Assembly (NCBI GenBank): GCA_964448115.1
Contig: CAYUVA010000001.1
Location: forward strand, 113,280-177,279
Source: CAYUVA01 sp964448115 [NCBI: uncultured bacterium]
Lineage (GTDB): Bacteria; CAYUVA01
Direction of reading: 5' to 3'
DNA: 64,000 nucleotides
A program made the translations under genes and the position numbers. This document shows, one piece after another, positions 44,438 through 53,975 of this stretch; the stretch's first letter is position 1; each line of letters begins with the position of its first letter. The notes below the pieces were generated by a model. That model had not been told where the DNA came from. It did no database searches and saw nothing but the letters and a program-made list of their open reading frames with translations.

Positions 44438-45850
44438 TCAATATTGCCTGCGAACCCTGAAAATATGCCTTAATACACGATCCAATGGGATAAGATATGT
44501 TCGGCTATAACGATAGATATAGGTAAGGAAAAAGATCCCCTCGAAGACTATGTTTCGCCTTAACTTAACCAATCGCTTAATAATGCCCGTAAGCCATGGA
44601 AAGCGAATGGGCAGGTAAAACAACTTCTGTAGATTGACCAGGGCATTGATGTCATCGTTCTTTATTATGCTATCGCTGAAGTATGAGCTGGAAAAATCGT
44701 CTAGTGTATAGTTCTCCTTAAGATACCCACGCTTCAGGCAGTAATCCTCAAGCTCTGTGCGGGGATATGGCTGTACTATTGAACTCCACGGATAGTCTAT
44801 GTTTGCCTGCTGGTTTATTTTTATGGTCTCAAAGGCTTTTTCGAGTGTTTCTCCAGGCAATCCGAGCATATTGAACGAGCCTATCTTGATACCATACTTA
44901 CGAAGCAATCGAGCGGTGCTAAGTATCTGCTCTCTACTAATTCCCTTTTGAAGCACCTCGTTTCGCAGATGATCGTCTCCGCTCTCGATCCCAAAGTATG
45001 CAACATGGCAACCAGATCGAGCCATGGCGACTATTATAGGCTCGGCTATCAGGTTAGCTCTGATAAGGCATGAATACGGCAATCCGACCTTGTTCTTGTA
45101 TTCATCGAGGAAATCGAAGAGCCACCTCTGATCCAAGCCAAATATCTCGTCATCGAATCGTACCTGCTTAAGCGGATATCGTTTCATAGTCGAGGTTATC
45201 ATTGCTATAGCCTTATCTACGCTGTGGTGTCGGGTCATCTTACCAAGCCCCTTGTAAAGGCTTCGATAGCGGCTGTTGAAGCAGAAGGTACAATTGTAGG
45301 GGCAGCCACGCCCGGTAATGAAATGCTTGGAGGGGCTTTTACATAAAAAGGGATATCTTGAATAATATAGCTCCCTATCCGGCAGGGGGAGGATATCGAG
45401 GTCATGCAATAAGGGACGCAGCGGATTTTTTATTACACCATTTCCCGTGTTTACCCATAGATTCCTTATATTATCAATTTTGCCACCGTTATCTATCGCC
45501 TCTGCCAGCTCGAGCATCGCATATTCTCCCTCGCCGATACAGATCATATCTATCCCTCGTTGTTCAATTACCTCGGGGAAAAAAGTGGGATGGGGACCAC
45601 CCATTATGGCTGTGGCAGAGAGTGCCTTCTTGAGCTTAAGCAGCATGGAACATGCCCAGCGGTGCTCACCGGTGGTGCAATAGATGCCGATTATATCTGG
45701 ATTATAGGCTCTTAGCGTACCAACAATATCATCCTCGCCTCCCTCGATGAAAAGCTCCACATGATGGTTATGCTGTTTCAGCAGGGCGCTAATATACATC
45801 GTGCCCATGAACTCGAACCAGAACCGCTGTATGAAGGCGATGCGAGCCAT
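44438..45850 (-). CDS. B12-binding-domain radical SAM protein (second)
   Basis: 470 residues. A B12-binding-like N-terminal domain (FMGTMYISALLKQHNHHVEL, IIGIYCTTGEHRWA, IMGGPHPTFFPEVIE, CIGEGEYAMLELAEA) is followed by the radical SAM cluster motif GRGCPYNCTFCFN near residue 180, FDDEIFGLDQRW, and GCHVAYFGIESGDD. The C-terminal third is helical with a basic end. It belongs to the large group around BchE-type enzymes; it is not closely similar to the 13272-14714 protein. Substrate unknown. Upstream gap of 308 bases holds an inverted repeat. Confidence 0.88.
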   Translation of the reverse strand: MARIAFIQRFWFEFMGTMYISALLKQHNHHVELFIEGGEDDIVGTLRAYNPDIIGIYCTTGEHRWACSMLLKLKKALSATAIMGGPHPTFFPEVIEQRGIDMICIGEGEYAMLELAEAIDNGGKIDNIRNLWVNTGNGVIKNPLRPLLHDLDILPLPDRELYYSRYPFLCKSPSKHFITGRGCPYNCTFCFNSRYRSLYKGLGKMTRHHSVDKAIAMITSTMKRYPLKQVRFDDEIFGLDQRWLFDFLDEYKNKVGLPYSCLIRANLIAEPIIVAMARSGCHVAYFGIESGDDHLRNEVLQKGISREQILSTARLLRKYGIKIGSFNMLGLPGETLEKAFETIKINQQANIDYPWSSIVQPYPRTELEDYCLKRGYLKENYTLDDFSSSYFSDSIIKNDDINALVNLQKLFYLPIRFPWLTGIIKRLVKLRRNIVFEGIFFLTYIYRYSRTYLIPLDRVLRHIFRVRRQY

Positions 45851-45975
45851 ATTGGATTACTTCCCTAGAAAGAGAACACAATTTTGCGCATCATAATTTC
45901 CCTGCCTCACCAATAGATCGGGATCCGCGCTGCTCTTGACATAAGATTCGTTTCGCCAACGGGCATCTCCATGTT

Positions 45976-46041
45976 ATTCCCGCTTCCCCTTACATCTCAT
46001 TCACGCCCCGCATCAAGGGCGGGGTAAACTCCAGCGGGAAT
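45976..46041. repeat. Nested inverted repeat, REP/MITE-like
   Basis: attcccgct (45976-45984) pairs with agcgggaat (46033-46041); inside, ccccgc (46006-46011) pairs with gcgggg (46019-46024). The right end continues tccagg, giving the gcgggaatccag sequence I know as a widespread intergenic repeat in many environmental bacteria. The rest of the 45851-46158 gap has nothing recognisable. Confidence 0.55.
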
Positions 46042-46158
46042 CCAGGCTGTTAGCCACGAAGTGACCACATAAATTCTTATCTGAACAACTGGATCACCGG
46101 CGATCTAGTTGGGCATATCTATTCTTGCACACATTGCACAAATGCTTCAACCTTGTTT

Positions 46159-47754
46159 TCATCTCAGATATCCAATACTCTCAAGTTGCCCTTTGACCCG
46201 CCTGGTATCGCTATCGAGAATGCCAGAAGGCTTGAACCCAGGAATCATGGGGATATCCACATAGCGAGGCTCGATGCCATAATAATAATCATCATAAAGG
46301 TTGGCTAGCCACCTGCCATCCATGTATGAAGGGATAGGCTCTCCCAGTAAATAAAGGATGTTAGGCGCGATGTCCATAATATGCATACCTTCAAGTTGCC
46401 TTCCCTGGGCGATCCCTGGTCCATGGGCTAAGAAGATTCCATAAGGCTGATGATAACCGCTGAAGATGTCGCGCATATAACCTTGTTCATCGAGCATCCT
46501 TTGACTGGTAACTCCGTAGAGCAAGAAGCCCCCATTCTCCTCGATTACGATATCAGCAGCGTTGTCCAGGCAGGGACCGTGATAGATATCCTCCTTGAAT
46601 GCGACTGTCCTGAAGTAAGGTTTGCCACTTTTTTTATCCTTTAGAGAAGCCAGGTATTCGGCGACCTGTTTGCGTACTGCCTGGTAATCCTTTGTCTGCA
46701 CGATGCCATCAGGATACCTATCAGCGAGATTTATCATGAAGCCGTTCTCGACATAAAATGCCAGGAACCCATTTTTTTGTGGGTCATACAGGTTCTTTAG
46801 GATATCCCCGACGATGATCTTATGCTTCACCGCGCCGAAGCCATGATCTGACATTACTACAAGGTCAGTCTCTGGCGATAGATTCTCCATAATGCGAAGC
46901 AGTATATTGGAGCATCCTCGATAGTAGATATAGATTATATCCTTGAACTGGTTGCGATCCTTTAGTGATGTCTCCTCGAATCCCTCCTCGAAGTAGCGCC
47001 AGTAGTGGTGCTGGATGCGATCCAGCGAGGTATAAACCACCCAAAAAAGGTGCCAGGGATGCTCCTCCAATAGGGACATGCTAACCTGGTAACGCTTTAT
47101 CAGGCTCTCAAAGGTGTAGTTTGCAAAGTGGCGTGGATTCTCTACCGAAAAGCGCACATCAGCCATCTCGAAGCGATAACCCTGTATCAGGCTGGTGATA
47201 TCGGGCGGATAGTATAGATTGCCCTGTCGATAAAAGGGGAATCCACTTAGGAGTATTCCATTTATCGGGGTAGCTGGACTTGTTGAGGGGATATTGATGG
47301 CGATGGTTCTCTTGTCCGAGGTCTCGATAAGCTCCCAGATTGCCTTACACTTTCTGTCATAAGAATTGGTGAAAACCATCTTAATATCACCATTTACGCC
47401 CGGCACCGACTTGAAGAAACGATAGATATTATGCTTTCCAGGGTTGACGCCGGTGATAGCCGATGTCCAGGCAGCGGGAGATAATGGCGGCGTGGTTGAC
47501 TTCAGCCTGCCATAAGCCCCCTTTTCAAGCAGAATCTCAAAGCCAGGGAGCTTGCCCATAGCCACTAGCGGCATAATGATCCTAAAGTCAGCGCCATCGA
47601 AGCCGGCGACAATCACCTTATGATTAGGGATAGCCTTCATCGAATGGTCGTCTGAGCAGCCTGCCAACAGAAGAATCGCTATTACCAAGGATGCGATTAT
47701 AGCGTGATGCCGTGATGTCGTGATACTGTAGCCTTTTCTTAGTCTATGAGACAT
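46159..47754 (-). CDS. Type I phosphodiesterase / alkaline-phosphatase-superfamily lipoprotein
   Basis: 531 residues with a long lead and lipobox-like LVIAILLLAGC, Cys near residue 33, so likely membrane-anchored outside the cytoplasm. Superfamily motifs: VIVAGFDGADFRI, then TPPLSPAAWTSAITGVNPGK around the nucleophile (a Ser where many relatives have Thr), YTSLDRIQHHYW, LVVMSDHGFGAVKH and a late GYHQPYGIFLAHGPG. Relatives hydrolyse phosphodiester or phosphonate bonds or move phospho-groups on surface glycans. It overlaps the GT2 gene by 11 bases, suggesting a joint role in glycan or lipid-linked sugar metabolism. Confidence 0.85.
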   Translation of the reverse strand: MSHRLRKGYSITTSRHHAIIASLVIAILLLAGCSDDHSMKAIPNHKVIVAGFDGADFRIIMPLVAMGKLPGFEILLEKGAYGRLKSTTPPLSPAAWTSAITGVNPGKHNIYRFFKSVPGVNGDIKMVFTNSYDRKCKAIWELIETSDKRTIAINIPSTSPATPINGILLSGFPFYRQGNLYYPPDITSLIQGYRFEMADVRFSVENPRHFANYTFESLIKRYQVSMSLLEEHPWHLFWVVYTSLDRIQHHYWRYFEEGFEETSLKDRNQFKDIIYIYYRGCSNILLRIMENLSPETDLVVMSDHGFGAVKHKIIVGDILKNLYDPQKNGFLAFYVENGFMINLADRYPDGIVQTKDYQAVRKQVAEYLASLKDKKSGKPYFRTVAFKEDIYHGPCLDNAADIVIEENGGFLLYGVTSQRMLDEQGYMRDIFSGYHQPYGIFLAHGPGIAQGRQLEGMHIMDIAPNILYLLGEPIPSYMDGRWLANLYDDYYYGIEPRYVDIPMIPGFKPSGILDSDTRRVKGQLESIGYLR

Positions 47755-48481
47755 CGAGCATCCCCAGCCTTCGCTTCACTCTTTCTATCTTGAGCCTAAA
47801 GATGGTGATGAAGGCGTTGACGATCTCGCTGCGGGATATCTTTGATAGTCCCTGTACTCGTGCTACATACTCGATCGGCGACTCTACGATCTCGAATCCC
47901 GCCTCCTGACAGCGGTAGAGTATCTCGACCAGGAAAGAATATCCATTGGAGAATATACTTTTAAGGTCGATACTCCTGAGCACCTGGGCGCGGTATGCCC
48001 TGTACCCGGAGGTGCAGTCGAGCGCATAAAGGTGCAACATCCGCTTGGCGAACAGGTTGGCTCCCTTGCTGATAAATCGGCGATGCCAGGGGAAGTTCAC
48101 GGTTGCACCCTCGTTGGTGTATCTTGAACCGATGACCACATCCGCCGTGCGCGCAGCCGCTATGATCTTGGGCAGATGTCTTGGTTGGTGCGAGAAGTCA
48201 GCATCCATGGTCAGAATTATACAGGCATCATTATCGAGTGCGTAATTGAAGCCTGCGATATGGGCGGTTCCGAGTCCTAGCTTGGCTGGTCGATGGATGG
48301 GGCGTATGCTGGGATGTTGTCTGCTCATGGCATCGAGCAGATCTCCGGTGCCATCGGGGGAGTTGTCATCGACCACCACGATTTGAATACCGGGAACTGC
48401 ATCAAGTATCTCAAGGCAGAGTTTCTCGATATTATCCCGCTCATTGTAAGTCGGGATGACCAGGAATACGGATTCTTGCAT
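47744..48481 (-). CDS. Polyprenol monophosphomannose synthase-type GT2
   Basis: 245 residues. FLVIPTYNERDNIEKL, VVVDDNSPDGTGDLLD, LGLGTAHIAGFNYAL, TMDADFSHQP as metal site, VVIGSRYTNEGATV, ALDCTSGYRAYRAQVL and a C-terminal VQGLSKISRSEI: the full pattern of actinobacterial-type DPM synthases without membrane tail. It transfers mannose (or glucose) from GDP/UDP-sugar to polyprenyl phosphate, the donor used by GT39 enzymes such as that at 37781-40000. Its start overlaps the stop of the upstream gene by one base. Confidence 0.88.
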   Translation of the reverse strand: MQESVFLVIPTYNERDNIEKLCLEILDAVPGIQIVVVDDNSPDGTGDLLDAMSRQHPSIRPIHRPAKLGLGTAHIAGFNYALDNDACIILTMDADFSHQPRHLPKIIAAARTADVVIGSRYTNEGATVNFPWHRRFISKGANLFAKRMLHLYALDCTSGYRAYRAQVLRSIDLKSIFSNGYSFLVEILYRCQEAGFEIVESPIEYVARVQGLSKISRSEIVNAFITIFRLKIERVKRRLGMLDVS

Positions 48482-50382
48482 TACTTGTTCTTTTTATTGG
48501 GGCGTATAATGAGGTCCTTGCCGTCGGTAATCGCTTCCTTAGGTGGTTTGACTGGACCACCGGTAAGCTCTTCGAGGTTCTTGATGGCGGTCTCGTTGGA
48601 TGGATCGAGCATCAGGGTTCTATAATATTGCTTCTCGGCTTCCTTGAAGTTACCCTGCTTCCTATTGATGTCACCGAGAATGATGTAATAATGCGGGTTC
48701 TGCGGTTCGAGATCGATTGCCTTCTGGCAGTTTTGCTTGGCTTTTTCATACAATCGCGGATTCTTCATCTGTGCCTCGGCTAGCCTGGCATAGTAAAGAC
48801 TCTCATAAGGGTAAAGATCTATTGCCGACTGGAAGAACTCGATGGCTCGGTTATAGTCTCGCTTCTGAAAGCAGCGATTGCCGATGGAGTACTGCAATTT
48901 CGCCTTGCTAAGCAGCCGTTTTTGTGTTTTGCTCTCCGCGGTCTCCCCCTTGAAGCCCATCTGCACATCATAATCATCTCGTTTCTTGGGATTGCTAAGG
49001 GTGCTATATGCTTCCTGGATGCGGCTGAAGATCTCGTTAACCTTGGGGAGAAGCTCCTTGAACAACTGGTCTGAGAACGCATCGGGGTGGAATTCCCTGG
49101 CTAGCTTGTTAAACTGCCTTTTAAGCTCTCCGGGTGAGGCGTTGTGGTTGGTCTCAAGCATCTGGTAGAGATTATCGCTCTTCAGGGCGCGAGCCTTCTT
49201 GAGCACCCTTTCGATGCGCTCCTGATCCTCCTCGGAGATCTCTACGCTGGTGCGAAAGGAGATGCTATCGGTATCCTGAGCCGGGATGGTCTTGGGGTGT
49301 CGAAGAGTGATAAGCCCCAGCTCCAATAGCCGGTAGATGATCATGGTGATCTGCCCTTTTTTAAGCCCGGAGGTGGCTACCAGTTGGCTGAGGTTGATGA
49401 AGCCATCGATGCGGGAGAGGATGAAACCGGCATTGGTGTCCAGGCTTTCCTTCTGGAACTCGCCGCTTTTAACCTTTGTTGTTACCTCGGGCACGCTCTT
49501 CATCGATTTGAGCTTATTTTTTATGTCTGCCAGTAAAGAATTGGTATATTCCTTCTCTAGCTGCTTAGCCTCCTCGTGATCCGGATTCTGCTCCAGTGCT
49601 TCCTTGATCTTCTCCACAGCCTGGTAGTATTTGCCCAGCTTGAAGGCTTCCTTGGCTTGCTGAACGAGGTCATCCTTCCCGGTAAATGAGATTATGCCTT
49701 TGTTATGCGTCTCGGACAGGATCTCGCAGGTTCGCAACAGATCATTTAAGCTTGCCCGGTTTACTTCTTTTATGTTTTTCTTTCCGTTGACCTTGCTCAA
49801 AACGAACTGCTGTTCGGTGGGTAGCTCCAGGATCTGTGCTCTTATCTTGGGCGTCAGGTTGATGCGCGGGGTTAGCTCCAGGCTCGGGACCTGTTGCCTT
49901 ACACGCTCCCAGCGCTGTTTTCTTTTGTTGCAGATCTGTAGCACCTTGTCGATGGAGAATGATAAGGGAACGAAGCCCTTGCTGGGGAGCTGGTTGAGAT
50001 AAAAAACGAATTCCCCCTCGGTCAGATCGAGTATATTGAGGATGATATCCCTGGCATGGTACTTCATCAGGGCAGCCATTTCATCCATGGTGAGCTTGTC
50101 CTTATCAACCAGGATCTTGGCAAGGTTCTTTCCTTTGCTATTGGCTTCCTTGATTATCTTTTTGAATTCCTTGACGGTTAGTTTTCCTTTACGCACCAGG
50201 TAGGGACCGAGTTGTTCACTGGGATCTTTTGAGTAGGCGTGGATAATCCTGCCATCTTTGAAAAAGAGGAATCGAGAGGAGCCATTGGAGTTGATGCTCA
50301 GGGTGCCGGTGATCGACTTGGACTGCACCCATTCGAGTATCCTTGGTAGTCCGATCTTTTCCAGTTGACCCCGTTTTGCCAT
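48481..50382 (-). CDS. DUF4388 - J-domain - TPR protein
   Basis: 633 residues, no signal peptide. N-terminal DUF4388/PATAN-like domain about 5-135 (GLPRILEWVQSKSITGTLSI, FFKDGRIIHAYSKDP). A helical middle follows. A DnaJ-type J domain at about 405-470 has the HPD tripeptide in KLAREFHPDAF, and three TPR units at about 495-610 (KRDYNRAIEFFQSAIDLYPY, EKAKQNCQKAIDLEPQ, KEAEKQYYRTLMLDPS). DUF4388 proteins are linked to motility and polarity regulation in deltaproteobacteria and to two-component outputs; the J domain would recruit DnaK. It heads the unit with the GT2 and phosphodiesterase genes. Confidence 0.85.
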   Translation of the reverse strand: MAKRGQLEKIGLPRILEWVQSKSITGTLSINSNGSSRFLFFKDGRIIHAYSKDPSEQLGPYLVRKGKLTVKEFKKIIKEANSKGKNLAKILVDKDKLTMDEMAALMKYHARDIILNILDLTEGEFVFYLNQLPSKGFVPLSFSIDKVLQICNKRKQRWERVRQQVPSLELTPRINLTPKIRAQILELPTEQQFVLSKVNGKKNIKEVNRASLNDLLRTCEILSETHNKGIISFTGKDDLVQQAKEAFKLGKYYQAVEKIKEALEQNPDHEEAKQLEKEYTNSLLADIKNKLKSMKSVPEVTTKVKSGEFQKESLDTNAGFILSRIDGFINLSQLVATSGLKKGQITMIIYRLLELGLITLRHPKTIPAQDTDSISFRTSVEISEEDQERIERVLKKARALKSDNLYQMLETNHNASPGELKRQFNKLAREFHPDAFSDQLFKELLPKVNEIFSRIQEAYSTLSNPKKRDDYDVQMGFKGETAESKTQKRLLSKAKLQYSIGNRCFQKRDYNRAIEFFQSAIDLYPYESLYYARLAEAQMKNPRLYEKAKQNCQKAIDLEPQNPHYYIILGDINRKQGNFKEAEKQYYRTLMLDPSNETAIKNLEELTGGPVKPPKEAITDGKDLIIRPNKKNK

Positions 50383-50428
50383 AAATTCCCGCCTTCCTGC
50401 GGCATGGTGAGCGCCTATGCAATCAATT

Positions 50429-50458
50429 ATTATATTGTCTTATCACTTGCCATGTCAA
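50429..50458 (-). promoter_or_regulatory. Sigma-70 promoter for the DUF4388-GT2-phosphodiesterase unit
   Basis: On the minus strand TTGACA (50458-50453) and TATAAT (50434-50429) match both consensus hexamers exactly with an 18-base spacer. They lie about 46 bases before the ATG at 50382. Confidence 0.65.
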
Positions 50459-50591
50459 ACAAGAAAATCAGCCTTTATATGTGAAGGATCACCGAGCTTT
50501 TTTAGTGGCATGGACGATAGAACTCGCCAAAACATTAGGCTTGTGAGCGATTTTTTGCCTTACCTCACCGTTGAGGACTGAAGGTTGTTTT

Positions 50592-52514
50592 TCAAATTCT
50601 ACCCCCGGCTCCTCTTGCCCCTAAGATCAAATAATCCCCTGATGCGAATAGAATAGTGCATCTATGGCTCGATGAGAGGCATGCAGAACCAGCGATAGCA
50701 TAGGGTTTAGCTTCGGATGACAGCCATTCATCTAGCGTTGATGGCGTGCTAAGCAAGATGCTATCGGTCTCTTGCGACCTTGCTGACTCGAAGATGGCAA
50801 CCCTGATGATATATTCTTGGATCGGGTAAGGCAAAACTATATCGACAAGATCGCTATCCAGGTTCAGCGATGCCCATTCTGCGACCGCTATTAGGTCATC
50901 GTCTATAACCGGGGCGCGCCGGTAATCCCACCGAACCAGCCAGTTGATAGACAAAATGATGGCAATGATGGTGATAAGTGCCTTGGCGATATCGAAGCCA
51001 TGTACGGGCTTGCTTGTTTCACCGAAGATAAAATCGAGCAATGAAAAAAAGAAGACAGCTATCGAGACAATGCCTAAAAATAGTATCATGAATATAAACT
51101 TGGTGGCTACATAGACTGAAAAAAGCCCAAACCAGCGGTGGCACGCAAAGATCGATAGAGAGATTGCCATGGTTGTAAAAATCGGCAACAGAACCCACCA
51201 GCATCCCCTTTTTTTACTGTATCCAAGTAATAATACACCAATGAAAAACGGTACTATAAACCAGTGCTCGTCCATGTTCTTCCAATTGAAGGCTATTATA
51301 GCGCCCTCATGGCTGAGTATCCCCTTGGCTATGGCGGCACGGCTCGCTAAATGGGTCTTGATGGAGAAAAAAAGGGGGGCTAGGATGATCATTAGGCATG
51401 TTATTCTTCCTGCGAGCTTAACCTTCTTTAAGCTCAGAATCACTACAAAAATTGATACCGCGCCGATTAAAAGCCAATGTGGATAAATAAAGGTGGTGCC
51501 AAGTGTCAAGATGGAGATGCATATTATCCAGAATCCAATATTGCCTGATTTATCGAGCTTGATAAGACAGATAACTATGCACAATAGCAATAGGATGCAA
51601 AGGATCATGGAAAAATAAAAACTATGAAAGCTGAGGCTCATAATAAAGGGACTCTCCAGCAAGGCAAAAATGCCGAGCAACCCGCTGATATCAACCAGGG
51701 GGCTTTTGGGCAGAATCGACCTGCACAGTGCGAACCCCGCCATGCAGCTTAAGTATATGGAAAGGAAAAATACGATAGATAAAGCTAGAAAACTGGATAT
51801 GCCGAGGCTCCTCGACAATATGGCCGTGATGACATGTGCGCCCCAGGAATAATGGTTCATCTCCCCTAGATGCGGCTGGTAGCTGGAGACTAGCTTACCG
51901 TTTTTAGCGATGTAATCGACCAGGGCATAGTGATGAACCAGGTCGGAGCTACGATTTATCGGATAAGGCGTAAAATACCCCGGCATCAACAGGTAGCCGA
52001 AAACTAGAAGGATGATAATCAGAAAAATTATAATGTCATATAGGCTTATAAAAATGGATGGAAAGCTGATTAACCTTAGCATTCGTAGGATCAATAGCAG
52101 CACCAGGAAAGACATTAAGCAAGTTAGGTAAAGCCTGCTTAGATGGGGCGAACCGAAATAATCGAGCATGAAAGTGATGATGCAAAAAATGGACGATAAC
52201 AAGGCGATGAACAGGCTACTTAAAGAAAAGATATCCAGGTTATCTTTTTGTTCTCCAGTCGCTTGCTTTATGCGCAGGATGCCCAGTAATCGCTTTGCAG
52301 CTTGCTTCAGCCTCACAACCGACAAATCGCCCATGCGATGAAGCAACAATAGAAACAGCAATAGTGCTAATGGGGACTTCAGATGAGTGATCGATATGCT
52401 TAGCGGTCCCAGTCTATGCTGAAACGGAAGCCGATAGAGCAAGTAGGCAATGAAAATCGTGTAACCAAAAAGCAGCCCCTTGAACCATTTGCTCCTGAAG
52501 ATACCTATAACCAT
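50592..52514 (-). CDS. Polytopic membrane protein, unrecognised (GT-C-like layout)
   Basis: 640 residues with roughly 14 hydrophobic segments, the first at about 12-30, and a soluble C-terminal region of about 100 residues (RAPVIDDDLIAVAEWASLNL onward). A loop before the middle helices reads YFTPYPINRSSDLVHHYALV and HLGEMNHYSWGAHV, with Asp and His that could be active-site residues of a GT-C type glycosyltransferase. I recognise no family with certainty. A small gene ends 10 bases upstream on the same strand. Confidence 0.6.
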   Translation of the reverse strand: MVIGIFRSKWFKGLLFGYTIFIAYLLYRLPFQHRLGPLSISITHLKSPLALLLFLLLLHRMGDLSVVRLKQAAKRLLGILRIKQATGEQKDNLDIFSLSSLFIALLSSIFCIITFMLDYFGSPHLSRLYLTCLMSFLVLLLILRMLRLISFPSIFISLYDIIIFLIIILLVFGYLLMPGYFTPYPINRSSDLVHHYALVDYIAKNGKLVSSYQPHLGEMNHYSWGAHVITAILSRSLGISSFLALSIVFFLSIYLSCMAGFALCRSILPKSPLVDISGLLGIFALLESPFIMSLSFHSFYFSMILCILLLLCIVICLIKLDKSGNIGFWIICISILTLGTTFIYPHWLLIGAVSIFVVILSLKKVKLAGRITCLMIILAPLFFSIKTHLASRAAIAKGILSHEGAIIAFNWKNMDEHWFIVPFFIGVLLLGYSKKRGCWWVLLPIFTTMAISLSIFACHRWFGLFSVYVATKFIFMILFLGIVSIAVFFFSLLDFIFGETSKPVHGFDIAKALITIIAIILSINWLVRWDYRRAPVIDDDLIAVAEWASLNLDSDLVDIVLPYPIQEYIIRVAIFESARSQETDSILLSTPSTLDEWLSSEAKPYAIAGSACLSSSHRCTILFASGDYLILGARGAGGRI

Positions 52515-52523
52515 TATCTCCCT

Positions 52524-52733
52524 TTAACTACCATCGCTATTTTCGGTGGCCTGCCCTTTGTTTGTAAGGCTGGCATTTACCTCCACACCCACGCTGTTAT
52601 CCTTTGCAGGGCATAGGTAACCTGAGGCAATGATGACTGACAACAGGATAAGCATTACCGATAGTCTTCTTGCAGCTAGCTCCTTGCTATGCTTCATTAT
52701 TTTTCTCATGCTTAAGTAACTAATTTTGTTCAT
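52524..52733 (-). CDS. Small exported or membrane peptide, hypothetical
   Basis: 69 residues with one hydrophobic stretch (LSVMLILLSVIIASGYLCPA) after a basic N-terminus, and a short polar tail. It looks like a signal peptide or single-pass anchor with a Cys near its end. It lies 10 bases upstream of the polytopic membrane protein gene and in the same direction, so translation in a common transcript is plausible. In-frame ATGs at residues 9 and 13 are alternative starts. No family recognised. Confidence 0.4.
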   Translation of the reverse strand: MNKISYLSMRKIMKHSKELAARRLSVMLILLSVIIASGYLCPAKDNSVGVEVNASLTNKGQATENSDGS

Positions 52734-52743
52734 GTTTTATACT

Positions 52744-53949
52744 TCATTTCTTATTCTGTATTCCTATAAGATAAATATAGGTAACCGCCCAGTTGGAAAG
52801 CACGGTGACGATCCCGAAGATCACATTTCCTATGCTCATCAACGCCCAGCCGGACATGATATTGCCTACAACGCATCCCTTCGCAATGGCTGCACCTGCC
52901 CCAACTAGGAAGCCACCTAATATTGCGACCAGGATCTCATCCGGTGGTTTTTGCAATAGCCGGGCATTACCTGTTAACATTCCGGATGCGAACGCTCCGA
53001 GCATTAGGTTTATAACTAGCAAGACCAGCCATAAAACGATCTTCTTTCCCTTGGTGCCTGGAACGGCTTCGGATTGTAGTTCCTGTTTTACCATCCCCAC
53101 ATCTTCCTTTTGATAGATAAACTTGCTCGGCTGATCAGTAAAGAGATTCTGAATCTGGAGCACTCCATGTGTAACCCCAAGGGGATAGTTTCTTCCGCTG
53201 TTAGCCGAGGAAACATAAGCGAAAAGAGCCAATATACCAATAGCAACGCCCGTATGCCAGGGCTTCCAGGGCTTAAATAGGATGCGGGTCATCAAAGCAT
53301 CATTAGATTTGGGATGCTTGTTGCTCCTGGCTGACCTTCGAAGGTGTCGTATTCCCCATATCAGGGTAACCAGTGCGAAGACAACCGCAAGCCATCTATA
53401 AGGTATCCCAGTAATTGCCGGCAGACTAACCGCATCGCCGCCCGGCATTGAAACCTTGTATGACATTAGTTTTTCAACCCAACCGCTTATGGGACCGTAT
53501 TCTACAAAGCTAATACCGACCGGCATGGTTAAAATAGCCACTATGGAGTTAAGATTGCCGGTGGCAGCCTTGAATAAGCAGCCGCTGATACATCCACCGG
53601 CTAAAACGGTCCCTGCACCGAAGATTATTCCACCAACCAGGTATGCCCCCCACACTAACGGCTTTGGGTTTAGTTTTATCCATCCCATGGCTTCTCCAAG
53701 CGCAAAGCTAAACATTGATACTACAATTAGAACCCATAAACCTGCTACCTTGCGCTTGTCCCTCATCAGGATCACCTCGCTGAAGGCTGATGATCCGCAT
53801 AGATCTCCCTTTTGAAGGAAAAAACCGAACAGAAAACCGATTGGTGCAGCGGTAATCACCCATAGCCTGGTCAGATAGCTTACCGCCAGGCAGATGACAA
53901 TATAAACTAGCCCTCCCATGGCGAAAAGCCATCGTTTCCTAATAGTCAT
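52744..53949 (-). CDS. YeeE/YedE-family transporter (thiosulfate/sulfur-type)
   Basis: 401 residues with about ten membrane segments in two half-repeats. Each half carries the family's Gly/Cys motif: GGIIFGAGTVLAGGCISGCLF in the first, GGFLVGAGAAIAKGCVVGNI in the second; a further LQKGDLCGSSAFSEV is at the N-terminus. The family takes up thiosulfate or handles sulfur/selenium compounds through reactive cysteines. It follows the small thioredoxin gene in the arsR-led cluster. The ion moved here is not determinable. Confidence 0.85.
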   Translation of the reverse strand: MTIRKRWLFAMGGLVYIVICLAVSYLTRLWVITAAPIGFLFGFFLQKGDLCGSSAFSEVILMRDKRKVAGLWVLIVVSMFSFALGEAMGWIKLNPKPLVWGAYLVGGIIFGAGTVLAGGCISGCLFKAATGNLNSIVAILTMPVGISFVEYGPISGWVEKLMSYKVSMPGGDAVSLPAITGIPYRWLAVVFALVTLIWGIRHLRRSARSNKHPKSNDALMTRILFKPWKPWHTGVAIGILALFAYVSSANSGRNYPLGVTHGVLQIQNLFTDQPSKFIYQKEDVGMVKQELQSEAVPGTKGKKIVLWLVLLVINLMLGAFASGMLTGNARLLQKPPDEILVAILGGFLVGAGAAIAKGCVVGNIMSGWALMSIGNVIFGIVTVLSNWAVTYIYLIGIQNKK

Positions 53950-53975
53950 AACTAAAGCTCCTTTATTCCAGCCGC

